Shown here in pieces: positions 41,132-51,800 of a stretch of DNA of 64,000 nt. The stretch's first letter is position 1. Every line of letters begins with the position of its first letter. The notes under the pieces were generated by a model. It was given only the letters and a program-made list of their open reading frames with translations, did not search any database and was not told the DNA's origin. The translations under genes and the position numbers were made by a program. Location: contig NZ_BJUV01000005.1 of the NCBI RefSeq assembly GCF_007988805.1, forward strand, positions 80,034 through 144,033, in the 5' to 3' direction. This stretch comes from Frigoribacterium faeni. Lineage in GTDB: Bacteria > Actinomycetota > Actinomycetes > Actinomycetales > Microbacteriaceae.

Positions 41132-41926
41132 ATGACGACCGTCGACTCCACGCTGGCCGTCCGGGTCATCCCGTGCCTCGACGTGGCCGCGGGTCGGGTC
41201 GTCAAGGGCGTCAACTTCCTCGACCTCCGCGACGCCGGCGACCCGGTCGAACTCGCCCGCACGTACTACGAGCAGGGCGCGGACGAGATCACCTTCCTCG
41301 ACGTCACGGCCACGGTCGACGAACGCTCGACCACCTACGACGTGGTGCGAGCGACGGCCGAACAGGTCTTCATCCCGCTCACGGTGGGCGGCGGCGTCCG
41401 GTCGACCGACGACGTGGCGCGTCTGCAGGCGGCCGGTGCCGACAAGATCGGCATCAACAGCGCAGCCATCGCCCGTCCGGCCCTGATCGGCGAGATCGCC
41501 GATCGGTTCGGCGCCCAGGCCGTCGTGCTCTCGCTCGACGTCAAGCGCTCGTCGGCGACGGCGTCGGGCTTCGTCGTGACGACCCACGGCGGTCGCACCG
41601 AGACGACCCTCGACGCCCTCGTGTGGGCTCGCGAGGCCGTCGAGCGCGGTGCCGGCGAACTGCTGGTCAACTCGATCGACGCCGACGGGACCCGTCAGGG
41701 CTTCGACCTCGAGCTGGTGCGCCTGATGCGGGCCGCGAGCTCGGTCCCGGTCGTCGCCTCAGGAGGCGCGGGTGCGGTCGAGCACTTCGCCCCGGCCATC
41801 GAGGCGGGCGCGGACGCCGTCCTGGCCGCCTCCGTCTTCCACACCGGCCAGCTGACCGTCGACGACGTCAAGCGCGAACTCGCCTCGTCGGGCATCCTCG
41901 TCCGACGTCCTCAGGAGCACTCATGA
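41132..41926 (+). CDS. hisF: Imidazole glycerol phosphate synthase cyclase subunit HisF
   Basis: HisF uses ammonia from HisH to form imidazole glycerol phosphate and AICAR. The 264-residue TIM barrel has the first catalytic Asp in '[19 protein letters not shown]' (Asp17), '[13 protein letters not shown]', '[10 protein letters not shown]' and the second Asp in '[10 protein letters not shown]'. hisH and hisA are not in the window. One base separates it from hisG; it overlaps hisI by 4. Confidence 0.95.
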   Translation: MTTVDSTLAVRVIPCLDVAAGRVVKGVNFLDLRDAGDPVELARTYYEQGADEITFLDVTATVDERSTTYDVVRATAEQVFIPLTVGGGVRSTDDVARLQAAGADKIGINSAAIARPALIGEIADRFGAQAVVLSLDVKRSSATASGFVVTTHGGRTETTLDALVWAREAVERGAGELLVNSIDADGTRQGFDLELVRLMRAASSVPVVASGGAGAVEHFAPAIEAGADAVLAASVFHTGQLTVDDVKRELASSGILVRRPQEHS

Positions 41927-42315
41927 CCGCCCCCTTGACCCGCGAGACCGTCGAGCCCGTCGTGGCGCGAGCCCGGTTCGACGCGTCGGGTCTGCTGCCC
42001 GCCATCATCCAGGAGGAGGGCTCCAAGGACGTCCTCATGATGGGCTGGATGGACGCGGAGGCGCTCCGTCGGACCCTCACGGAGGGCCGGGTGACCTTCT
42101 GGTCCCGTTCCCGGAGCGAGTACTGGCGCAAGGGCGACACCTCCGGTCACGCCCAGTTCGTCCGGCACGCGGCGCTCGACTGCGACGACGACGTCCTGCT
42201 CGTGACGGTCGAGCAGATCGGTGCGGCCTGCCACACCGGAGCGCACTCCTGCTTCGAGGTGGGGCCGCTGTCACCCGTGACCGCGTCGTCCACCGACGGG
42301 GGCCGGGATGTCTGA
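41923..42315 (+). CDS. hisI: Phosphoribosyl-AMP cyclohydrolase
   Basis: HisI opens the adenine ring of phosphoribosyl-AMP, the third step of histidine synthesis. The 130-residue protein has '[26 protein letters not shown]', '[20 protein letters not shown]' and zinc/magnesium ligands in '[13 protein letters not shown]' and '[10 protein letters not shown]'. It overlaps hisF and, by 8 bases, trpE, tying histidine and tryptophan synthesis into one transcript. Confidence 0.95.
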   Translation: MTAPLTRETVEPVVARARFDASGLLPAIIQEEGSKDVLMMGWMDAEALRRTLTEGRVTFWSRSRSEYWRKGDTSGHAQFVRHAALDCDDDVLLVTVEQIGAACHTGAHSCFEVGPLSPVTASSTDGGRDV

Positions 42316-43831
42316 CCGGGCCACGACCTCCCGGGCGGAGTTCGAGGCGGCTCTCGAGGGCCACCGCGTCGTCCCGGTCGTCCGCGACCTCTTCGCCGAC
42401 GGCGAGACCCCGGTCGGCATCTACCGCAAGCTCGCCGCCGGGCGCCCGGGCACGTTCCTGCTCGAGTCCGCGGAGCAGGGCGGCATCTGGTCGCGGTGGT
42501 CGTTCGTCGGGGTGTCGTCGTTCGGCGTCCTCACGACGAGGGGCCGGGAGGTCGAGTGGATCGACTACGGCATGAGCCGCGACCGGGCTCTCGGAGACGC
42601 CGACGGCCGTCCTCTCGAGGTGCTCTCCGCGCTCTTCGAGCGCTGGGCCACCCCTCGCCTCCGAGACGTGCCTCCTCTCACCGGCGGCCTCGTCGGCTTC
42701 ATCGGCTGGGAGGCGGTCCGCGAGCTGGAATCGCTCCCCGACGCGCCCCCCGCCGAATTCGACGTGCCCACGCAGGCTCTGAGCTTCGTCAGCGAGCTCG
42801 TCGCGATCGACCACCGCACCGGCGCCGTCCTGCTGATCGCGACCGTCCTGAACGACGAGACGGACGACGCCGACTCGCTGTGGGCGGACGCCCAGTCGCG
42901 ACTCGACGGTCTGCAGAGTCGGCTCGCCCGCCCGAGCGAGGCCCACCTGTCGGACGTCGACCTCACGATCGCCCCGCAGCCGACCCGCCGGACGACCGAC
43001 GCCGAGTACGCGGCGTCCATCGAACGCTCGAAGCAGTTCATCCGCGACGGCGACGTCTTCCAGGTGGTCGTCTCGCAGCGGTTCGACCACGAGCTGACCG
43101 CCGATCCGCTCGACGTCTACCGCGTGCTGCGGACGCTCAATCCCAGCCCGTACATGTACCTGGTCAGCCTCGACGACGTCGACGGCCGCCCCTACTCCAT
43201 CGTGGGCTCCTCTCCGGAGGCGCTGGTCAAGGTCGACGGTCGGCGCGCCTACACGCACCCGATCGCGGGCTCCAAGCCGCGGGGCGAGAACCCGGAGGAC
43301 GACCAGGCCTTCGCCGACCAGCTCGCCTCCGACCAGAAGGAGCGCGCGGAGCACCTGATGCTCGTCGATCTGGCCCGGAACGACCTCCTCAAGATCTGCA
43401 CGCCGGGCACCGTCGAGGTGACCGAGTTCATGCAGGTGGAGCGCTTCAGCCACATCATGCACCTCGTCTCCAGCGTCGAGGGGGATCTCGCCCCCGGGCG
43501 CAACGCCATCGACGCCTTCCGGGCGACGTTCCCCGCCGGCACCCTCTCCGGAGCGCCGAAGCCCCGGGCTCTCGAGATCATCGACGAGCTCGAACCGGCG
43601 CAACGGGGCGTCTACGGCGGCGTGGTCGGGTACTTCGACTTCGCCGGCTCCGCCGACGTCGCCATCGCGATCCGCACGGTGCTGCTCCAGGGCGACACGG
43701 CTCGGGTGCAGGCGGGGGCGGGTCTCGTCGCCGACAGCGATCCCGACGCCGAGAACCAGGAGGCGCGCAACAAGGCCGCGGCCCCCCTGCGTGCCGTCGC
43801 CGTCGCCAACGCCATGGGCAGGCTGACCTGA
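42308..43831 (+). CDS. trpE: Anthranilate synthase component I
   Basis: TrpE converts chorismate to anthranilate with ammonia from TrpG. The 507-residue protein has the N-terminal feedback domain ('GTFLLESAEQGGIWSRWSFVGVSSF', containing the LLES tryptophan-binding signature) and the chorismate-binding domain with 'GDVFQVVVSQRF', 'NPSPYMYL', 'IVGSSPEALVKV', 'RPIAGSKPRGENPEDD'-type 'HPIAGSKPRGENPEDD' and 'LSGAPKPRALEIIDELEP'. No trpG or trpD is adjacent. No leader peptide exists because its start lies inside hisI, so classical trp attenuation is excluded here. Confidence 0.95.
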   Translation: MSDRATTSRAEFEAALEGHRVVPVVRDLFADGETPVGIYRKLAAGRPGTFLLESAEQGGIWSRWSFVGVSSFGVLTTRGREVEWIDYGMSRDRALGDADGRPLEVLSALFERWATPRLRDVPPLTGGLVGFIGWEAVRELESLPDAPPAEFDVPTQALSFVSELVAIDHRTGAVLLIATVLNDETDDADSLWADAQSRLDGLQSRLARPSEAHLSDVDLTIAPQPTRRTTDAEYAASIERSKQFIRDGDVFQVVVSQRFDHELTADPLDVYRVLRTLNPSPYMYLVSLDDVDGRPYSIVGSSPEALVKVDGRRAYTHPIAGSKPRGENPEDDQAFADQLASDQKERAEHLMLVDLARNDLLKICTPGTVEVTEFMQVERFSHIMHLVSSVEGDLAPGRNAIDAFRATFPAGTLSGAPKPRALEIIDELEPAQRGVYGGVVGYFDFAGSADVAIAIRTVLLQGDTARVQAGAGLVADSDPDAENQEARNKAAAPLRAVAVANAMGRLT

Positions 43832-44448
43832 TGGCCGCCCGACGGATCAAGCTCTCGACCATCCTGAGCGGCATCCTGCTCGCCGGTCTCGTCCTGCTCG
43901 CCTGGACCCAGCCGTGGTTCGAGCTGGTCATCCGGCTCCCGCAGGGAGGCACCACGACGGTGACCGCCGCAGGAGACGTCGCAGGAGGCGCGCTTTCGGC
44001 GTTGTCCCTGGCGAGCCTGGCGCTCTTCGCCGCTCTGACCATCGCCGGCCGGATCTTCCGCATCGTGCTGGGAGTCCTCCAGACGTTCCTCGGTCTCAGC
44101 ATCGCCCTCTCCGCCGGCACGGCACTCGCCGACCCGGTCGCGGCGTCCGGCACGCCCATCACGAGCGCCACGGGCGTCGCGGGAGCCGACTCCCTCGCCG
44201 ACCTCGTCGACTCGGTGACCGCGACCGCCTGGCCCTGGGTCGCCCTCGTGGTCGGCGTCGCGGCCGGGCTCCTCGGGATCGCCGTCGTCGTGTTCTCCGG
44301 TCTCTGGCCGCAGGCGACCAGGAAGTACTCCGCGACCCGACTGGCCGCCGCCGACCCCGCCGCCGATCCGGCGGCCGCGTGGGACACCCTCTCCGGCGGC
44401 GACGACCCGACCGAGGAGGGTCCCGACGGCCCGGGCCCCAGCCGGTAG
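43831..44448 (+). CDS. Trp biosynthesis-associated membrane protein
   Basis: A 205-residue membrane protein of the family found next to trpE/trpC in actinobacteria (Trp_oprn_chp type). Four hydrophobic segments are visible: about residues 10-30, 48-70, 75-98 and 128-152, with a conserved 'WTQPWFEL' after the first. The tail is acidic and Pro/Ala-rich. Function is unknown; gene position suggests a role near tryptophan metabolism. Its ATG shares a base with the trpE stop (TGATG). Confidence 0.9.
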   Translation: MAARRIKLSTILSGILLAGLVLLAWTQPWFELVIRLPQGGTTTVTAAGDVAGGALSALSLASLALFAALTIAGRIFRIVLGVLQTFLGLSIALSAGTALADPVAASGTPITSATGVAGADSLADLVDSVTATAWPWVALVVGVAAGLLGIAVVVFSGLWPQATRKYSATRLAAADPAADPAAAWDTLSGGDDPTEEGPDGPGPSR

Positions 44449-44451
44449 ACT
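44446..44451 (+). promoter_or_regulatory. Candidate -10 box (TAGACT) for the HGxxPAAW-trpC-trpB-trpA genes
   Basis: TAGACT overlaps the stop codon of the preceding gene, as does the identical box before yebC. Transcription near 44458 would leave a 25-base leader with an AAGGAG ribosome site. Confidence 0.4.
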
Positions 44452-44482
44452 CTCCTCGTCCCATCTCGATCCAAGGAGCACC

Positions 44483-44743
44483 GTGAGCATCCAGACGACG
44501 CCCGACACCACAGCAGAGGCCGCCGAAGACCTCGGTCACGGCAACTCGCCCGCCGCATGGACGGCCGTGATCATCATGCTGGTCGCGTTCTCCATCGGAA
44601 CGGTCGCCTTCTTCCTCGCCATCCCGTGGATCGTCTGGGCCTCCGCGGGTCTCGTCGTGGTCGGTCTCGTGGTCGGTCTGGTCCTCAAGCGCGCCGGGTA
44701 CGGCGTCGGCGGACACCGCTACGTCCCGAAAGCGCACAACTAG
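44483..44743 (+). CDS. HGxxPAAW-family small membrane protein
   Basis: An 86-residue protein with the family motif 'HGNSPAAWTAV' at residues about 19-29, and two membrane segments (about 27-46 and 48-67). The C-terminus 'KRAGYGVGGHRYVPKAHN' is conserved in actinobacterial members, which lie next to trpC. Function unknown. A CAAGGAGCACC ribosome site precedes the GTG at 44483, and trpC begins at the very next base after the stop. Confidence 0.88.
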   Translation: MSIQTTPDTTAEAAEDLGHGNSPAAWTAVIIMLVAFSIGTVAFFLAIPWIVWASAGLVVVGLVVGLVLKRAGYGVGGHRYVPKAHN

Positions 44744-45517
44744 GTGCTCGACGACCTCTACGCCGGCGCCCTCGCCGATGCCGATGCGCGGCGTGAGATG
44801 CGACCCTTCGGTCACGTCGAGGCCGCCGCTCTCGATCGTTCCCCGGCCCTGGACGCCCTCTCGGCGCTCCGACCCGCCGACCGGGTCAAGATCATCGCCG
44901 AGGTGAAGCGCGCCAGCCCCTCCCGCGGCGATCTCTCCGTGATCGCCGACCCGGCGTCGCTGGCCGTCTCCTACGCGACGGGTGGTGCGAGCGCGATCAG
45001 CGTGCTCACCGAGGGACGCAGGTTCAAGGGCACCCTGGCCGACCTCGAGGCGGTCCGCGACGTGGTCGACGTGCCCGTGCTCCGCAAGGACTTCATCGCC
45101 GATCCGTATCAGGTCTTCGAGGCCCGTGCCGCCGGCGCCGACCTCGTCCTGCTGATCGTGGCGGGTCTGCCCCAGGCCCGGCTGGTCGAGCTCCACGAGC
45201 TCGTCCGGTCCCTCGGGATGACCGCCCTGATCGAGGCCCACTCCGCCGACGAGGTCCGCCGCGGTCTCGACGCCGGTGCCGAGGTCCTCGGCGTCAACGC
45301 ACGCGATCTGTCGACGTTCGAGCTCGACCGCGACCTCTTCGGACGACTGGCCGACGCCATCCCGTCCGGGGTCGTCCGCGTGGCCGAGTCGGCCGTGTCC
45401 TCGCCCGCGGACGTCGCCCACTACCGCCGTTCCGGCGCCGACGTCGTGCTCGTGGGCGAGGCCCTCGTCACGCACGGCGACCCGATCGACGCACTCACGA
45501 GTTTCCTGGAGGTCTGA
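44744..45517 (+). CDS. trpC: Indole-3-glycerol-phosphate synthase
   Basis: TrpC closes the indole ring from CdRP. The 257-residue TIM barrel has '[16 protein letters not shown]', '[44 protein letters not shown]', '[11 protein letters not shown]' and '[14 protein letters not shown]', with the catalytic Lys and Glu residues in place. The GTG follows the previous stop with no gap; its ribosome site must lie inside the preceding gene. It overlaps trpB by one base. Confidence 0.95.
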   Translation: MLDDLYAGALADADARREMRPFGHVEAAALDRSPALDALSALRPADRVKIIAEVKRASPSRGDLSVIADPASLAVSYATGGASAISVLTEGRRFKGTLADLEAVRDVVDVPVLRKDFIADPYQVFEARAAGADLVLLIVAGLPQARLVELHELVRSLGMTALIEAHSADEVRRGLDAGAEVLGVNARDLSTFELDRDLFGRLADAIPSGVVRVAESAVSSPADVAHYRRSGADVVLVGEALVTHGDPIDALTSFLEV

Positions 45518-46725
45518 TGGCACTGCGCGACGAGAAGGGGCCGTACTTCGGCGACTTCGGAGGCCGCTTCGTCCCCGAGTCGTTAGTGGCGGCCCTCGAC
45601 GAGCTCGACGCCGCCTACAAGGCCGCGGCGGTCGACCCCGAGTTCCAGGCGGAGCTGGCGGCTCTGCACGCCACCTACACGGGGCGTCCCTCGCTCATCA
45701 CCGAGGTGCCCCGCTTCGCGGCTCACGCCGGCGGAGCCCGCGTCATCCTCAAGCGCGAGGACCTCAACCACACGGGCTCGCACAAGATCAACAACGTGCT
45801 CGGTCAGGCCCTCCTCGCCCGCAAGCTCGGGAAGACCCGCCTGATCGCCGAGACGGGCGCCGGTCAGCACGGTGTGGCCACCGCGACGGCCGCCGCGCTG
45901 TTCGGCATGGAGTGCGTCGTCTACATGGGACAGGTCGACACCGAACGTCAGGCGCTCAACGTCGCCCGGATGCGCCTCCTCGGTGCCGAGGTTGTCGCCG
46001 TCACGACGGGCTCCCGCACCCTCAAGGACGCCATCAACGACGCCATGCGCGACTGGGTCGCCAGCGTCGACACGACGCACTACGTCCTGGGCACGGTGGC
46101 GGGGCCGCATCCGTTCCCCGCCATGGTGCGCGACTTCCACAAGATCATCGGCGAGGAGGCGCGGCAGCAGGTCCTCGACCTCACCGGCGCTCTTCCCGAC
46201 GCCGTCGTCGCCTGCGTCGGCGGCGGCTCGAACGCCATGGGCATCTTCCACGCCTTCCTCGACGACGAGTCCGTCGGCCTCTACGGCTACGAGGCCGGGG
46301 GCGACGGCGTCGAGACCGGCCGTCACGCCGCCTCGATCACGCTCGGTCGCATCGGGAACCTCCAGGGCACCCGGTCGTACCTCATGCAGGACGAAGACGG
46401 TCAGACGCTCGAGAGCCACTCCATCTCGGCCGGCCTCGACTACCCGAGCGTGGGCCCCGAGCACGCCTGGCTCGCCGAGTCGGGCAGGGCGCACTACGAG
46501 CCCGTGACCGACGCCGAGGCGATGTCGGCGTTCCGGCTCCTCACCCGGACCGAGGGCATCCTGCCCGCCATCGAATCGGCGCACGCGCTGGCCGGGGCGA
46601 TCAAGCTCGGCCTCGCCCACCCGGACTGGACGATCCTGGTGTCGCTCAGCGGCCGTGGCGACAAGGACGTTGCGACCGCGAGCCGCTACTTCGGCGTCCT
46701 CGACGAGGAGGCGCAGCAGCTGTGA
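45517..46725 (+). CDS. trpB: Tryptophan synthase beta chain
   Basis: TrpB condenses indole and serine to tryptophan using PLP. The 402-residue protein has the PLP-Lys segment '[29 protein letters not shown]' (Lys in 'SHKIN'), catalytic Glu in '[14 protein letters not shown]', and phosphate loop '[10 protein letters not shown]'. It is the TrpB1 type. It is coupled by overlap to both trpC and trpA. Confidence 0.97.
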   Translation: MALRDEKGPYFGDFGGRFVPESLVAALDELDAAYKAAAVDPEFQAELAALHATYTGRPSLITEVPRFAAHAGGARVILKREDLNHTGSHKINNVLGQALLARKLGKTRLIAETGAGQHGVATATAAALFGMECVVYMGQVDTERQALNVARMRLLGAEVVAVTTGSRTLKDAINDAMRDWVASVDTTHYVLGTVAGPHPFPAMVRDFHKIIGEEARQQVLDLTGALPDAVVACVGGGSNAMGIFHAFLDDESVGLYGYEAGGDGVETGRHAASITLGRIGNLQGTRSYLMQDEDGQTLESHSISAGLDYPSVGPEHAWLAESGRAHYEPVTDAEAMSAFRLLTRTEGILPAIESAHALAGAIKLGLAHPDWTILVSLSGRGDKDVATASRYFGVLDEEAQQL

Positions 46726-47531
46726 CCGGACCGCGCACGCCCCACAGCAAGGTCGCCTCGGCCATCCAGGCCCGGCGCGACGCCGGAACCGGCGCCGTCA
46801 TCGGTTACCTGCCGGTGGGCTTCCCCGATCTCGAGACGAGCATCGAGGCCGCCGTCACCCTCGCCGAGAACGGCATCGACGTCATCGAGCTGGGCATGCC
46901 CTACTCGGACCCCGTCATGGACGGCCCCGTCATCCAGGCCGCCACCCAGAAGGCGCTGGCCGAGGGGTTCAAGATCCGCGACGTCTTCACCGCCGTCCGC
47001 GCCATCACCTCCCGCGTCTCGGCTCCCGTCGTCGTCATGACCTACTGGAACCCGGTCGTGCAGTACGGGGTCCAGCGATTCGCCGACGATCTCGCCGCCG
47101 CCGGGGGAGCGGGCCTCATCACGCCCGACCTCATCCCCGACGAGGGCTCCTCGTGGATCGCGGCGGCCGAGGCCGCCGATCTCGATCGCGTCTTCCTGGC
47201 CGCTCCCTCCTCGAGCGACGCTCGCCTGCGACAGGCCGTCGAGGCGAGCCGCGGGTTCGTGTACACGGTCTCGACGATGGGCATCACCGGAACCCGCACG
47301 GACGTCGACTCCGCGGCGCACACGCTGGTCGAGCGGCTCCGCGCGGTCGGCGTCGAGAACGCCTGCGTCGGACTCGGCATCTCGACGGCCCAGCAGGTCC
47401 GCGAGGTGCTCGCGTACGCCGACGGGGCCATCATCGGCTCCGCATTCGTGCGCGCCCTCGCCGACGGAGGCGTCGACGCGCTGGCCACGGTCGCCGCCGA
47501 TCTCTCCTCGGGCGCCGCCGTCTCTCGCTGA
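46722..47531 (+). CDS. trpA: Tryptophan synthase alpha chain
   Basis: TrpA splits indole-3-glycerol phosphate and channels indole to TrpB. The 269-residue TIM barrel has '[50 protein letters not shown]' (catalytic Glu and Asp) and '[15 protein letters not shown]'. GTG start overlaps the trpB stop. It closes the trp block; trpD, trpG and trpF are absent. Confidence 0.96.
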   Translation: MTGPRTPHSKVASAIQARRDAGTGAVIGYLPVGFPDLETSIEAAVTLAENGIDVIELGMPYSDPVMDGPVIQAATQKALAEGFKIRDVFTAVRAITSRVSAPVVVMTYWNPVVQYGVQRFADDLAAAGGAGLITPDLIPDEGSSWIAAAEAADLDRVFLAAPSSSDARLRQAVEASRGFVYTVSTMGITGTRTDVDSAAHTLVERLRAVGVENACVGLGISTAQQVREVLAYADGAIIGSAFVRALADGGVDALATVAADLSSGAAVSR

Positions 47532-47544
47532 CGCCCGCTCGCGC

Positions 47545-47550
47545 TAGAGT
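47545..47550 (+). promoter_or_regulatory. Candidate -10 box (TAGAGT) for lgt
   Basis: TAGAGT lies 14 bases after trpA. A start near 47557 would give a leader of about 50 bases before lgt. Confidence 0.35.
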
Positions 47551-47606
47551 CGTTCCGCGTCGGTCCGCCGGCACCCCGTTGTTCCCCTTGAAAGGCGATC
47601 CCGCCC

Positions 47607-48605
47607 GTGTTCGTTCCCCTGAGCATCCCGAGCCCGTCAGCCGACTGGCAGTACTTCGACGTCACGGCGTGGATCAACGAGACCTTCGGCGCGTCGCTGC
47701 CGGGCTCGCTCCGCATCCACGCGTACGCGCTCTGCATCCTCGCCGGCATCATCATCGCGGGTGTCATCACCAATCAGCGTCTCCGACGCCGTGGCGCCGA
47801 GAACGGCGTCGTGATCGACGTCATGCTCTTCGCCGTCCCTCTCGGCATCATCGGCGGGCGCTTCTTCCACGTCATCACCCACCCGGGCGACTACTTCGCC
47901 GGTCAGGAGTGGTGGCGCGCCTTCGCGGTCTGGGAGGGCGGCCTGGCGATCTACGGCGCGCTCCTCTTCGGCGCCGTCGGCGTCTGGCTGGGCTGCCGCT
48001 ACTCCGGTCTGCGGTTCTGGGTCTTCGCCGACGCACTGGCACCGGGCCTCCTCGTCGCTCAGGCCTGCGGCCGTCTCGGCAACTGGTTCAACAACGAGCT
48101 CTTCGGCATGCCCACCGATCTGCCCTGGGGGCTCGAGATCGATTCGAGCAACCCGGCCTATCCCACGGGCCTGCCCGAGGGCACCCTGTTCCACCCGACG
48201 TTCCTCTACGAGATCATCTGGATGCTGGCCGGCGTTGCCATCCTCCTGCTCATCGAGCGGCGGACGACCCTCCAGTGGGGCAAGGCCCTCTCGTTCTACC
48301 TCGTCTGGTACGGGATCGGCCGGGCCTGGTTCGAGTCCATCCGCACCGACCCGAGCCTGCTCTTCTTCGGAATCCGCACCAACGTGTGGATGTCCTTCGC
48401 CGCGATCGTCCTGGGGGTCGTCATCTACGTCCTCGCGACCCGTCGCCACCCCGGCGGCGTCCCGAGCGCGTACGCACCCGGCCGGTCGCCGATCGAGCGA
48501 GACTCTGAGGTAGACTCGCGACGCACGGAGGCGGACGACGACGAACCCGAGTTGGTCGCCGTCGGCGCATCGGACGACAACACCGACACCACGCCACGCT
48601 CGTAG
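47607..48605 (+). CDS. lgt: Prolipoprotein diacylglyceryl transferase
   Basis: Lgt attaches diacylglycerol to the lipobox Cys of prolipoproteins. The 332-residue membrane protein has about seven membrane segments and the signature 'ACGRLGNWFNNELFGMPTDLPWGLEI' (residues about 152-177), plus 'RIHAYALCILAGI' and 'GGRFFHVITHPGDYF' with the conserved His. The C-terminal 50 residues are a polar, acidic extension typical of actinobacteria. GTG start with GAAAGGCG upstream. Confidence 0.94.
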   Translation: MFVPLSIPSPSADWQYFDVTAWINETFGASLPGSLRIHAYALCILAGIIIAGVITNQRLRRRGAENGVVIDVMLFAVPLGIIGGRFFHVITHPGDYFAGQEWWRAFAVWEGGLAIYGALLFGAVGVWLGCRYSGLRFWVFADALAPGLLVAQACGRLGNWFNNELFGMPTDLPWGLEIDSSNPAYPTGLPEGTLFHPTFLYEIIWMLAGVAILLLIERRTTLQWGKALSFYLVWYGIGRAWFESIRTDPSLLFFGIRTNVWMSFAAIVLGVVIYVLATRRHPGGVPSAYAPGRSPIERDSEVDSRRTEADDDEPELVAVGASDDNTDTTPRS

Positions 48606-48651
48606 AGCATCGCGCTCGACGAGCGCACCGCCAGATGGCCAGGAGCAGCAC

Positions 48652-48665
48652 GACTCGATCGAGTC
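48652..48665. repeat. 14-bp perfect palindrome in the gltB upstream region
   Basis: GACTCGATCGAGTC reads the same on both strands. It lies in the 258-base gap 48606-48863 between lgt and gltB. The gap also holds a 6-bp stem just after lgt (48612-48617 with 48621-48626) and CCGGAC/GTCCGG at 48757-48762 and 48775-48780. A nitrogen-responsive operator is possible, but I do not recognise a known box. Confidence 0.45.
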
Positions 48666-48863
48666 ACGCCGCCCCTCCAGCCGGAGCAGCCTCCGCACCG
48701 AGAACCACCTCACGACCGCCACAAGCTGTCAGGGCAACTCCGCTGAGCCGTACCCCCCGGACGACCGAACCACGGTCCGGACGGCGACCGACGCGCACCG
48801 CACCTCCGCGGTGACGTCCAGTGACACGGGCCGACGACGTCCCGACTCCTACAGGATCTCTTC

Positions 48864-51800
48864 GTGAGGACGGATTCCATGGCCCCCACGCCAGCCCACC
48901 AGCAGTTCAGCACGGTCCCTTCCGCGGTCGGTCTCTTCGACCCCCGCAACGAGAAGGACGCGTGCGGCCTCGCCATGGTCGCGACCCTCCGCGGCACCGC
49001 GGGGCACGACATCATCGACGCCGCGCTCGGCGCGCTCCGCAACCTGGAGCACCGCGGAGCCATCGGCTCGGACGCCGGCACCGGCGACGGCGCGGGCATC
49101 CTCTGCCAGATCCCCGACGCGTTCCTGCGCGACGTCGTCGACTTCGACCTGCCCGCCGAGGGCCAGTACGCCGTCGGGATCGCCTACCTGCCGCTCGACG
49201 ACCAGGAGCGCAGCGAGCTCAAGACGGGCATCGAGCGCATCGCCGACCTCGAGCAGCTCGACGTGCTCGGATGGCGCGAGGTCCCCGTCCGTCCGGACGA
49301 GCTCGGAACCCTCGCCCGCAACGCGATGCCGGCGTTCGAGCAGATCTTCGTGGCGAGTCGACACCGCGATGCGAACGGCGACCTCCTGTCCGGGGTCGAG
49401 CTCGACCGTCGGGCGTTCCGCCTGCGGAAGCGCGCCGAGCGCAAGCTGTCGGCGTACTTCACCTCGTTGAGCAGCCGCACCATGGTCTACAAGGGCATGG
49501 TCACGACGCTGCAGCTCGAGCCCTTCTACCCCGACCTGAGCGACGAGCGCTTCGCCTCGAAGCTCGCCATCGTGCACTCGCGGTACTCGACCAACACGTT
49601 CCCGTCCTGGCCGCTCGCCCAGCCGTTCCGCATGATCGCCCACAACGGCGAGATCAACACGGTGCGCGGCAACCGGAACTGGATGCGTGCGCGTCAGTCG
49701 CAGCTCGAATCGGAGCTGATCGGCGACCTCAAGCCCATCCTGCCGATCGTCAGTCCGGGGGCCAGCGACTCGGCCTCGTTCGACGAGGTCGTCGAGCTGC
49801 TGAGCCTGACCGGTCGCTCGCTCCCGCACGCCATCATGATGATGGTCCCCGAGGCGTGGGAGAACCAGGTCGACATCGACCCGACCCTGCGGGACTTCTA
49901 CGAGTACCACTCGATGCTCATGGAGGCGTGGGACGGTCCGGCCGCCATCACGTTCACCGACGGATCGCTCGTCGGCGCCACCCTCGACCGCAACGGGCTC
50001 CGCCCCGGTCGCTACCTCGTGACCGACGATGGTCTCGTCGTCCTCGCGAGCGAGATCGGCGTCCTCGACATCGACCCGGCCAAGGTCGTGCGCAAGGGCC
50101 GTCTCCGTCCGGGCAAGATGTTCCTCGTCGACACCGAGGCGGGCCGTCTGATCGAGGACGACGAGATCAAGCGCGACCTCGCCGCATCGGCCCCCTTCGG
50201 GGAATGGCTGGCCGAGGGCCGCATCCACCTGGCCGACCTGCCCGAACGCGAGCACATCGTCCACACGCCCGCCTCGGTCACCCGCCGTCAACGGACCTTC
50301 GGCTACACCGAAGAAGAGGTCCGCATCCTGCTGACGCCCATGGCGAAGACCGGTGCGGAGCCCCTCGGGGCCATGGGGAGCGACACGCCGATCGCCGTCC
50401 TGTCCGAGCGCCCGCGCCTCCTCTTCGACTACTTCACGCAGCAGTTCGCCCAGGTCACCAACCCGCCGCTCGACTCGATCCGCGAGCAGGTCGTCACCTC
50501 GCTCAAGCTCGGGCTCGGCCCGGAGCGCAACCTGCTCGCGGCGACGCCCGAGCATGCGCGGCAGGTGATCCTCGACTTCCCGGTGATCGACAACGACGAG
50601 CTCGCGAAGATCCAGCACATCGACCCGAGCCCGGGCTCACGGGCGACCTCGACGATCCGCGGCCTCTACCGCGCGGACAAGGGGCCCCGCGCCCTCGAGA
50701 AGCGCATCGCCGCCATGTGCAACGAGGTCGACGACGCCATCGAGGCCGGCGCCAGATTCATCGTCCTGTCGGACCGCGACTCGAACCAGGACTTCGCGCC
50801 CGTGCCGTCCCTCCTCATGATCGCGGCGGTGCACCACCACCTGATCCGCACCGAGAACCGCATGAAGGTCGGACTGATCGTCGAGGCCGGGGACGTCCGG
50901 GAGGTCCACCACGTGGCGACGCTGATCGGCTACGGCGCGTCGGCGGTGAACCCCTACCTCGCCATGGAGACGAGCGAGAACCTCGTCCGGTCGGGCATGA
51001 TCACCGGGCTGTCCCCGGAGGACGCCGTCCACAACCTGATCAAGGCCCTCGGCAAGGGCGTGCTGAAGATCATGTCCAAGATGGGCATCTCGACCGTGTC
51101 GAGCTACGCCGCGGCGCAGGCCTTCGAGGCCGTCGGACTGAGCCAGGAGTTCGTCGACACCTACTTCACCGGGACATCGTCCATGCTCGGCGGGGTCGGC
51201 ATCGACGTCATCGCGGCCGAGAACAAGGAGCGCCACCTCAGCGCCTATCCCGCCGACGGATCGGTGGTCGCCCACGAGCGGCTCGCGACGGGCGGCGAGT
51301 ACCAGTGGCGCCGCGAGGGTCCGAAGCACCTGTTCAACCCCGACACCGTGTTCCGGCTGCAGCACGCCACGCGCACGCGTCGCTACGACATCTTCCGCGA
51401 GTACACGAAGCTGGTCGACGACCAGGCTGAGGACCTCATGACCCTGCGGGGCATGTTCACCTTCAAGCACGGCGTCCGCCCCGCGATCCCGCTCGACGAG
51501 GTGGAGCCGATCGAGTCCATCGTCAAGCGCTTCTCGACCGGTGCGATGAGCTACGGCTCGATCTCCCAGGAGGCCCACGAGACCCTGGCGATCGCCATGA
51601 ACCGTCTCGGCGGGAAGTCCAACACCGGCGAGGGGGGAGAAGACGTCGACCGTCTCCTCGACCCCGAGCGTCGCAGCGCCGTCAAGCAGGTGGCGTCCGG
51701 CCGGTTCGGCGTCACGAGCATGTACCTGACCCACGCCACCGACATCCAGCTCAAGATGGCGCAGGGAGCCAAGCCCGGCGAAGGCGGACAGCTCCCGCCG

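Noticed and set aside
48606..48863. Glutamine riboswitch before gltB
   Set aside because: The conserved bases of the glnA and downstream-peptide motifs are not visible; only simple inverted repeats were found.
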